IMG/VR virus record: IMGVR_UViG_3300027746_000092
Span: 1 to 24,451 of that record
From: a virus
Direction: 5' to 3' (one strand)
Length of the DNA: 24,451 nt
A program made the position numbers and the translations under genes. Positions within the stretch are counted from its first letter, which is position 1. Each line of letters opens with the position of its first letter. A model generated the notes under the pieces. The model did no database searches. It saw nothing but the letters and a program-made list of their open reading frames with translations, and was not told the DNA's origin. Shown piece by piece: positions 18,965 to 24,451 of this stretch.

Positions 18965-19540
18965 TTACAAAATATGGTCTGCTACACCGAATTCAACCAA
19001 TTCTTCAGCCGTCAAGTAAACATCACTCGCTGGTAGAAGTTTGGCTTTTACTTTACTTGGTACTAGACCTGTTGCTTCTGTTAAAATATCAACCATACGC
19101 TTATTCAAATGTTCGGTTTCTTTCATCGCAGCTTTGATGTTATGATATTTGTCATCCATAGAATCGGTAAATTGGTGACACATAATACTGGTGTTTTTTG
19201 CGACATAGCGTTCACCTTTATCACCAGCAGCGAATATTAGAAAGGCTGCACTCATTACATTACCAATTGCAATAGTGCGAACCACGAAATTAGAATTTTG
19301 CATTACATCAATTAAACCAAAAGCATCGGTTAAACTACCGCCAGTTGAATTGATATAGATTGTTAGTATTTTTTCTGGATTGGAATTGTCCATGTTTTCA
19401 TAGAGCAACCAACGGATAGCCTTCTCAACATTTTCATCATCAATTTCACCCATTAGAAAATGAGTATGATTTTTAAGTAAACCAAGACCAATGATATCTT
19501 CAGCGTCAATTACCGAATCGTCAAGTTTTTTATTTGTCAT
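18965..19540 (-). CDS. ClpP-like serine protease
   Basis: The 191-aa product has the ClpP fold pattern: IYINSTGGSLTDAFGLIDVM, the nucleophile Ser97 in IGNVMSAAFLIFAAG, His122 in SIMCHQFTD and a likely Asp173 in LPASDVYLTAEELVEFGVAD. The same spacing of Ser and His occurs in E. coli ClpP (Ser97, His122), so the active site seems complete. Phage ClpP-like proteins may act as head maturation proteases or as peptidases with host ATPases. The gene is far from any head genes in this window. It overlaps the epimerase by 11 bases and has its own promoter candidate in that gene. Confidence 0.88.
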   Translation of the reverse strand: MTNKKLDDSVIDAEDIIGLGLLKNHTHFLMGEIDDENVEKAIRWLLYENMDNSNPEKILTIYINSTGGSLTDAFGLIDVMQNSNFVVRTIAIGNVMSAAFLIFAAGDKGERYVAKNTSIMCHQFTDSMDDKYHNIKAAMKETEHLNKRMVDILTEATGLVPSKVKAKLLPASDVYLTAEELVEFGVADHIL

Positions 19541-20489
19541 TTTTTAGATGCCAATCATATGCTGTTTGTAATATATCCATTATATCATACCGAGGCTTGA
19601 ATTGCAATACTTTTTGAGCAAGATTGATATCGGCAACCAGAGAATTAGGGTCACCTTGGCGGCGAGATACTACGGTATACTTTACAGGTAGGTTAAGTTT
19701 GTCTTTTATTAAGTTAATAATTTCTAGGTTAGAGTGACCTTTGCCTGTTCCTAAATTCATTAATACCGATTGCCCGCCACCCATGAGGTATTCTAACCCC
19801 GTAATGTGTGCCTTTGCAACATCGGTAACATGAACATAATCTCGGATACAAGAGCCATCCTCGGTGTCATAATCGTCACCATATAATTCAAAGTTATTTA
19901 GATTCTGAAGAATTCTAGGAATTAGATGTGTTTCTGGTTCATGGTTTTCACCAATATCCAATTCTTCATCGGCACCTGCCAAATTGAAGTATCGGAATAT
20001 CATATAATTGATACCAGATTGTTTTATTGCATTTTCAGAAGCCAGTTTACTTGCTGAGTATGGATTGTGGTCAAATGTAACATTATCCATCTCTGAAATT
20101 GGAATGTCAAATAACTTATTGATTCTGTCTGGCTTGTAAACACCAGCAGTAGAAGAATACACAAAATATTTCACTCCATGCTTTTTCATGGCATTGAGTA
20201 TAGTGCAAGTTCCGCCAGTATTTACTTCCCAAAACTCGGTTGGATTCTTTATTGATTCTCCAATCTCAATTCGACCAGCCATGTGAAAGACAGCATCAAT
20301 TTTAGTTTTGAGAAATAGATAATTGATTACTTCGTGGTTACGAACATCAATATATTGAAAAACATCATAGTAAGAATGCTTTGGCCTGACAATATCAATC
20401 GCAACGACATTCCATCCAGATTGCTTGAGATATTTACACAAATGACTACCAAGATAGCCAGAGCTACCAGTAACTAACGCAGTTTTCAT
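19530..20489 (-). CDS. NAD-dependent sugar epimerase (GalE-like)
   Basis: A 319-aa short-chain dehydrogenase/epimerase with the Rossmann motif VTGSSGYLGSHL (G8-x-x-G11-x-x-G14), a YSSTAGVY strand with S113/T114, and the catalytic Y144-x-x-x-K148 in NPYSASKLAS. NLAGADEE and DYVHVTDVAKAH are typical of UDP-glucose 4-epimerases. It probably converts UDP-sugars for virion or host-surface glycans. It starts in a TAATG overlap with the glycosyltransferase, so epimerase and transferase are co-translated. Full length for the family (about 320-340 aa). Confidence 0.88.
   Translation of the reverse strand: MKTALVTGSSGYLGSHLCKYLKQSGWNVVAIDIVRPKHSYYDVFQYIDVRNHEVINYLFLKTKIDAVFHMAGRIEIGESIKNPTEFWEVNTGGTCTILNAMKKHGVKYFVYSSTAGVYKPDRINKLFDIPISEMDNVTFDHNPYSASKLASENAIKQSGINYMIFRYFNLAGADEELDIGENHEPETHLIPRILQNLNNFELYGDDYDTEDGSCIRDYVHVTDVAKAHITGLEYLMGGGQSVLMNLGTGKGHSNLEIINLIKDKLNLPVKYTVVSRRQGDPNSLVADINLAQKVLQFKPRYDIMDILQTAYDWHLKNDK
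19579..19607 (-). promoter_or_regulatory. sigma70-like promoter candidate for the ClpP-like gene
   Basis: TTGCAA (19602-19607) and TATAAT (19579-19584) are 17 bases apart on the - strand, inside the 3' end of the epimerase gene, with TATAATGG like other early promoters. It would give a leader of roughly 30 bases before the ATG at 19540. Confidence 0.5.
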
Positions 20490-21265
20490 TATACTAAAAT
20501 CTTTATTCCTGGTCCCACTTCAAGTTCTTGCGTAGGTTGTTTTGCAATCGTTACCAATTTTTTACCAATTTTCCATGGAAATTGACCATGGTATTTTTTC
20601 TCATTAGCAGCGTTACCTTGGCCAAAGAAGTCTTTATTGACCGAATTAGGATTGCCATCTAAACGATAACACGCTGTATGAGCATTGGTACAATCAAATT
20701 TTGGAAATGCCTTACTTATCGCAGAAAAAAACTGGCGGTCGGCACCCCATTGGCCGTACCAAGAATGACCGACACGAACAGCGATATCCCGCCTAACAGC
20801 AAAACAACTGGTGTCAATATGAAACACGCTATCATTAAAGTAAACAGGCCATTTGCCCAGCGATTCGCAGTTATCATCGCAAATATAGTTTCCATCTTTG
20901 TCATAAATTTTTCTAAGAGAATATGCCCAATCATTACCTTCCTCAATTTTCTTTACCAATTTTTCTATATGGCATGGTTCAAACCAATTATCTTCATCCA
21001 AATAACAAATAATGTCAGCGTCAACAAGAAAAGAACAGGCAGCAAATACTCGGTGCCCATACCATCCTTTTCCAACATTTTCTTCTAGCTCAACAACTTT
21101 AACCTTTGTTGCACCTTCAAGCATTGTATCAACGGCAGGTTTATATTGATTGCCGTCAATAAAAATGTAATGTGTTAAATCTTTATAGGTTTGTTTATCA
21201 ACAGAAGCCAAGCAATCGGCTAATTTTGAATTGCCAATTGTTGGCGTAACTACTGCTACTTTCAT
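20489..21265 (-). CDS. Family 2-type glycosyltransferase
   Basis: A 258-aa GT-A fold protein: MKVAVVTPTIGN at the start, VDADIICYLDEDNW with the metal-binding D90-E91-D92, a HIDTSCFAVRRD acceptor region, and WGADRQFF as the catalytic base loop. It should transfer a sugar from a nucleotide donor, possibly the product of the adjacent epimerase. The target (phage DNA base, virion protein or host polysaccharide) cannot be told. It overlaps the epimerase by TAATG and is three bases from the upstream gene. Confidence 0.85.
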   Translation of the reverse strand: MKVAVVTPTIGNSKLADCLASVDKQTYKDLTHYIFIDGNQYKPAVDTMLEGATKVKVVELEENVGKGWYGHRVFAACSFLVDADIICYLDEDNWFEPCHIEKLVKKIEEGNDWAYSLRKIYDKDGNYICDDNCESLGKWPVYFNDSVFHIDTSCFAVRRDIAVRVGHSWYGQWGADRQFFSAISKAFPKFDCTNAHTACYRLDGNPNSVNKDFFGQGNAANEKKYHGQFPWKIGKKLVTIAKQPTQELEVGPGIKILV

Positions 21266-21267
21266 AA

Positions 21268-21708
21268 TCAGTCCTTAATAGGAATATCAATATCAGGAAA
21301 TGCTTCTTTAATTAATTTAGGTGTAAGAAATTTAATAGCAAGGTCTTTTCTCAACATCCTAACCAACAAAAACGATTCATCTTTATGTAGTGATTCTAAA
21401 ATGACCAATAGTAAAGACGATTGTTTTTTACCCGTTAATTCTGCTGGTCGCAATTTATGGTTCTCAATGAATCTATACATTTTTGGTATTTCAGTATCCA
21501 AATAAACAAAATTTAACCCAGCAGGTTCAACCGCAGGTCGATAGTTTGGAATCTGAACATCAAATTTAACATGAGGATTAAAAGCCATAATTAAGAATTG
21601 CTTAAACCTCTCGTCCCCGTTCCTACGCAATATTTGAAGGCGTTCTTCTTTAGTTTGTGCCTTTTCAAACTTATCCATTATCTCAGAATATAATAACTCA
21701 GAACTCAT
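21268..21708 (-). CDS. Conserved T4-like phage protein (DUF6433-like)
   Basis: The 146-aa helical protein shows QTKEERLQILRRNGDERFKQ, an MAFNPHVKFDV strand and a C-terminal LTPKLIKEAFPDI. I recall relatives in cyanophages with the same order (helix, FDPxxK, then KxLxxxxPDL near the end), which I believe are grouped as DUF6433; not verified here. The function is unknown. Its start overlaps the RNase H stop by 11 bases, which links it to replication genes. Confidence 0.7.
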   Translation of the reverse strand: MSSELLYSEIMDKFEKAQTKEERLQILRRNGDERFKQFLIMAFNPHVKFDVQIPNYRPAVEPAGLNFVYLDTEIPKMYRFIENHKLRPAELTGKKQSSLLLVILESLHKDESFLLVRMLRKDLAIKFLTPKLIKEAFPDIDIPIKD

Positions 21709-22546
21709 CTATGACCTCAATTAAATTTTTCAAACGATTAGCAATCATGTAATTCATAAACTCTTGCCGAGTATGGCCTTTCGCATTTTCATAGGTATCT
21801 ATGATACTTTGTTTAAGAGTTTCTGGAATCTGTGTTAAATCAATTAACATTTCATTCCGCTTAAAGTTCCGTAGCATTTCATCATTACAAAATTCACTAG
21901 GGTCTTGGTTCAACCAATTGATAATCTTCGCTTCAGTAATAGGTTTCTGCCTACCGCCCTCAACAAATACATCATCTTTGGTTAGAATGTTTGGAATGCC
22001 ATCACCTTTATCACCACGAATAATCAACTGTTTCAATTGTAGTGCAGGCAATGGTTCTTTGAGCATCTTCTTTAGGATCGGTGAGTATTGCTCAACATTA
22101 GGGAACTTTTGCAATTGTGCAAAGTCTTTATCAGAGGAAAGAATCATTACCTTTTGTGAAGCTGCATATCTTGTTGCCAACACAGCAATCACATCGTCAG
22201 CTTCAGCAGTATCAACATCCAATACTTTGTATGGTGAATGGTTCTTTAACTCATCACGGATTTTATTCAATACTTCAAAGATTGAACTCCAATCGTGACC
22301 AGAAGATTGTCTTGCTTTCTTACGATTGGATTTGTAGTTTGGAAACACATCACGGCGCCAATACTTTTTATTGTCGCAAGCAATCACAACTTCGGGACCA
22401 TGTGATTCTTTGAATTTCTTCACATAGGTACGAATCGTGTTCAAAATCATGTGGCGAACCAAACTCTCATCAACGGGAGTTTTAGAAGAACCAATCTGTT
22501 CCATCAAGTTGGCAATTGCCACCTGATTAAAGTCAAATAATATCAT
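21698..22546 (-). CDS. rnh: T4-type RNase H (FEN-1 family 5' nuclease)
   Basis: The 282-aa product has the FEN/T4 RNase H acidic residues: D5 in ILFDFNQ, D58 in IACDNKKYWRR, E115/D117/D118 in TAEADDVIAVL, D139 and D141 in SSDKDFAQL, D179 and D182 in GDKGDGIPN. The arginine/lysine segment after D58 (RRDVFPNYKSNRKK) matches the helical arch. It removes RNA primers and 5' flaps during lagging-strand synthesis, with gp32. Length compares with 305 aa in T4. It is not next to gp33 here, as rnh is in T4, but about 14 kb away. Confidence 0.93.
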   Translation of the reverse strand: MILFDFNQVAIANLMEQIGSSKTPVDESLVRHMILNTIRTYVKKFKESHGPEVVIACDNKKYWRRDVFPNYKSNRKKARQSSGHDWSSIFEVLNKIRDELKNHSPYKVLDVDTAEADDVIAVLATRYAASQKVMILSSDKDFAQLQKFPNVEQYSPILKKMLKEPLPALQLKQLIIRGDKGDGIPNILTKDDVFVEGGRQKPITEAKIINWLNQDPSEFCNDEMLRNFKRNEMLIDLTQIPETLKQSIIDTYENAKGHTRQEFMNYMIANRLKNLIEVIDEF

Positions 22547-22555
22547 GTAACCATT

Positions 22556-22714
22556 CTAATGTATTTTGTTACTAAAAAGAGGCGAACTTAGCTTAGTTGC
22601 CACGGCATCAAAGATTAAATCCTCTATTTCTTCAATCTCGGCATAGGTTAATTCTTCGGCAGGCAATTCACCTTGCAATACTGCCCATGCTATTTTTTGC
22701 CGTTCTTCGGTCAT
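22556..22714 (-). CDS. Acidic small protein (52 aa)
   Basis: The frame from ATG 22714 (ATGA overlap with the 174-aa gene) encodes MTEERQKIAWAVLQGELPAE, then helical acidic EIEEIEDLIFDAVATKL. It is acidic and helical; no known family. The stop lies ten bases before the RNase H start. Coupling at the start is the main support. Confidence 0.6.
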   Translation of the reverse strand: MTEERQKIAWAVLQGELPAEELTYAEIEEIEDLIFDAVATKLSSPLFSNKIH

Positions 22715-23235
22715 TTACTGTCTTTCGTTGGAAATGGCCATGCGGCCATACCTGTTGTTGGATCAACCTCAAATACAGGTTTATCCCAATGTTGAAAATA
22801 TCTATTGTGCAATTCTTCCATAATAGTCATCACTTGCTCAGTATTTAATTCTGTATCTTCTAAGCGTTCTTCTAAATCTAGGATTTCCCATTCATCGTTT
22901 TCTAAATCATGCCATACCCAAATGCAGACTTCTTCTTTTGGTCGGTGAATTAATGCCCATGGTGTGAACTCGTGTTCGGGAAATACAAAGCCTTCGGTCA
23001 ATGCATCTTTGTGAATAAAGACAGCAAATGATTCCATGTTTTTATTACCACCTTCAACATATTGGTAAAGCGCACCCTCGCCTGTTTCAAGGTCACCATA
23101 ACCATCAAAGATAATTTTCACTTCTTCAACACTTGAAATGTTTTCACCAATCTCCGATCCTTCATCAGAATCGTGGTACATCGCATCCAAATGGTGTTTT
23201 AATAATTCTTCAAATCGTTCATAATCATAAGGCAT
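22711..23235 (-). CDS. Acidic protein of unknown function
   Basis: A 174-aa strongly acidic protein (YERFEELLKHHLDAMYHDSD, then a beta-rich core with FAVFIHKDALTEGFVFPEHE and VCIWVWHDLENDEWEILDLE). The charge and Trp content could suit a DNA-mimic or binding protein, but no motif is recognised. It starts two bases after the 236-aa gene and ends in an ATGA overlap. Confidence 0.65.
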   Translation of the reverse strand: MPYDYERFEELLKHHLDAMYHDSDEGSEIGENISSVEEVKIIFDGYGDLETGEGALYQYVEGGNKNMESFAVFIHKDALTEGFVFPEHEFTPWALIHRPKEEVCIWVWHDLENDEWEILDLEERLEDTELNTEQVMTIMEELHNRYFQHWDKPVFEVDPTTGMAAWPFPTKDSK

Positions 23236-23237
23236 AA

Positions 23238-23948
23238 TTACTTCCTTCTTTTTGGTTTTTTCACCGCTTTTGCTTCATTACCAAGTTTCATCGCATCTTC
23301 AATAATTAGATTACAGAATGAAACCAACTTTTTTAATTCTACCCTTGAAAAATTAGAATAACCTTCTTTTAATTCTTTATCATCGGTATCCAAAACTTCT
23401 TGGAATTCATTTCGCCTTCTCTCAAAGATTGGTACCAACATTTTTGCGTGTTTACCTTTAACACGACCATGCATTACACCGTAAGGAGATGGAATCTTGG
23501 CAAACTTAGATAGTATATAATCATCAATCGCACCCTCAAGGTCTCCTGCAATCTCGGAGACTTTTTCTTTCATGCGGTCTTGAATGGATACTATGTAAAC
23601 ATCTAAATCGTCCTCGACTTCATCCTTATCGTCCTTTGACATCAACTCAATGACCTTTTCTCTGGTCTGTTGAGCTAACTCATCACTAACAATTGTTCCT
23701 CTACTAATAACTCGGCAAAGAAAACCAGTTACCTGAAAACTCTTGCTTGTATCAAGCTTGCCTTTAATCTTATTCTTCTTAGCATACTCGGCAATATATT
23801 TTGCTGAGGCTTTGGCATCTTTATTGGCGTTATACCAATTCAATACAGAAGCAATATCGCTTTGAGATTCAATTTTTACATAATTTGGTTCGGTAGCATT
23901 TCCTAGTATAGAACTAACTATTGCTGCCTTTCTTATTTGCCCTGCCAT
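23238..23948 (-). CDS. Conserved T4-like phage protein of unknown function
   Basis: A 236-aa protein, helical and basic at both ends (MAGQIRKAAIVSSILGNATE at the start; AKAVKKPKRRK at the end). The middle has VLNWYNANKDAKASAKYIAEYA and a FAKIPSPYGVMHGRVKGKHAK motif. I recall relatives in T4-like cyanophages, where it also begins MAGxxRKxAV. Its start overlaps the 103-aa gene by 35 bases in another frame. The function is unknown. Confidence 0.7.
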   Translation of the reverse strand: MAGQIRKAAIVSSILGNATEPNYVKIESQSDIASVLNWYNANKDAKASAKYIAEYAKKNKIKGKLDTSKSFQVTGFLCRVISRGTIVSDELAQQTREKVIELMSKDDKDEVEDDLDVYIVSIQDRMKEKVSEIAGDLEGAIDDYILSKFAKIPSPYGVMHGRVKGKHAKMLVPIFERRRNEFQEVLDTDDKELKEGYSNFSRVELKKLVSFCNLIIEDAMKLGNEAKAVKKPKRRK

Positions 23949-24225
23949 CTAATAGTTCCTCAAATGTGTATTTACCGTAAGAATCAATGAACATAATACC
24001 ATCTTCGGTTTCATTTAATGTCTTACTTATACACTTAGCCGATTCAATCGCATCTTTTGCCGTTTCCAACACGGCACAATTGCCGAATATTTTCTGTAAA
24101 ACCTCAGTTTCCAGATTATAATTCATGTTATCATCATTATAGCTGCCAAAGAGGTAAACAAATTGGTCAGAGGCTGAAACCCGATAACCGTCTTTGGTTA
24201 CCATCACATAAATTCCACTCATCAT
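23914..24225 (-). CDS. Conserved small phage protein of unknown function
   Basis: A 103-aa protein with MSGIYVMVTKDGYRVS, a FGSYNDDNMNY strand, and a C-terminal DGIMFIDSYGKYTFEELLDG. I recall the ETEDGI...YTFEELL pattern in T4-like phages. The start is one of two adjacent ATGs (24225 or 24222), the first overlapping the stop of the next gene upstream. The function is unknown; the fold looks like a small alpha/beta domain. Confidence 0.7.
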   Translation of the reverse strand: MMSGIYVMVTKDGYRVSASDQFVYLFGSYNDDNMNYNLETEVLQKIFGNCAVLETAKDAIESAKCISKTLNETEDGIMFIDSYGKYTFEELLDGRANKKGSNS

Positions 24226-24434
24226 GTTTCCAGTATCACATATTCACCAAAATACTTATCAAAAACCTGTACCAGATTTTCATAATCACCAGACTTCATC
24301 TCTGCCAGAATCGCAGAGCTATCAAGCCCAAATTTTCTTGCATTTTTCTGAGCAAAACCCATTAGATAAAAAGCATTACCTTGGGGACCAGTTAAATCAA
24401 TAACCAAAGGGCGGTCAATTTTATCAACAATCAT
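24222..24434 (-). CDS. Conserved small phage protein of unknown function
   Basis: A 70-aa protein, MIVDKIDRPLVIDLTGPQGN then AFYLMGFAQKNARKFGL and GDYENLVQVFDKYFGEYV. I recall this as a widely conserved T4-like phage protein with the GPQGNAF loop, without a function; the loop looks like a phosphate- or nucleotide-contact turn, but this is only a visual impression. GGAG precedes the ATG at 24434, the first gene at the right edge. It overlaps the 103-aa gene. Confidence 0.75.
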   Translation of the reverse strand: MIVDKIDRPLVIDLTGPQGNAFYLMGFAQKNARKFGLDSSAILAEMKSGDYENLVQVFDKYFGEYVILET

Positions 24435-24451
24435 TTTTTCTCCATAATATA

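Noticed and set aside
20678-21088. 136-aa + strand frame opposite the glycosyltransferase
   Set aside because: Shadow of the real gene on the other strand; no ribosome-binding site or recognisable domain.
1-24451. CRISPR arrays, insertion sequences and tRNA genes
   Set aside because: No regularly spaced repeats, transposase motifs or cloverleaf sequences were seen apart from the tRNA-like part of the tmRNA.

Overview
The window is a piece of a T4-superfamily myovirus genome (tailed phage with a contractile tail). The evidence is a set of T4-type genes: head-completion nuclease gp4, a gp19/gp54-like tail-tube-fold protein, gp26, a tape-measure protein, gp32, gp59, gp33 and the rnh RNase H. 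It also carries T4 late-promoter boxes (TATAAATA) and genes packed with ATGA, GTGA or TAATG overlaps. Many of the unknown proteins look like ones I recall from T4-like cyanophages and pelagiphages. Two signals point to a Gram-negative, possibly betaproteobacterial (freshwater-type) host: a tmRNA tag ending in ALAA that resembles betaproteobacterial tags, and a tiny secreted Ala/Lys/Glu-rich protein with a Burkholderiales-like signal peptide. The host is inference.

Layout. Bases 1-5098 (+ strand) are late virion genes: a partial C-terminus, gp4, a conserved T4-type protein, a tube-fold protein, gp26, and the tape measure with a C-terminal lysozyme-like domain. Between gp26 and the tape measure lies an open -1 frame entered through two slippery heptamers, i.e. 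a lambda G/GT-type tail-assembly chaperone. A strong terminator at 5102-5121 closes the opposing strand. Everything from 5142 to the end is on the - strand. From the right-hand end it runs through unknown conserved genes, RNase H, a glycosyltransferase and epimerase, a ClpP-like protease, small early-type genes behind sigma70-like promoters, MazG-like NTP pyrophosphohydrolase, an envelope lipoprotein pair, a DEDD exonuclease, a RecB/Cas4-type nuclease, a tmRNA locus with microproteins, a SleB-type wall hydrolase, and finally gp33-gp59-HAD-gp32.

The most striking element is the tmRNA gene at about 10200-10585. It is circularly permuted: the CCA-ending acceptor half lies upstream of the tag-encoding half, and the 68-nt spacer between them begins and ends in a perfect 10-bp inverted repeat. 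The seven-base-pair acceptor stem can be rebuilt across the permutation, with the G3-U70 alanine identity pair, and the tag reads ANDNKFALAA. A consensus sigma70 promoter at 10811-10839 drives two membrane microproteins and then the tmRNA.

How the genes fit together: gp32, gp59, rnh and the nucleases serve DNA replication and repair; gp33 switches RNA polymerase to late promoters; the + strand block builds the tail; the SleB gene with two small membrane proteins may act in lysis; the lipoprotein, DUF4384-like and secreted proteins probably alter the host envelope; tmRNA and ClpP-like protease may act on host translation and protein turnover. All family assignments were made by reading the sequence, without database searches.
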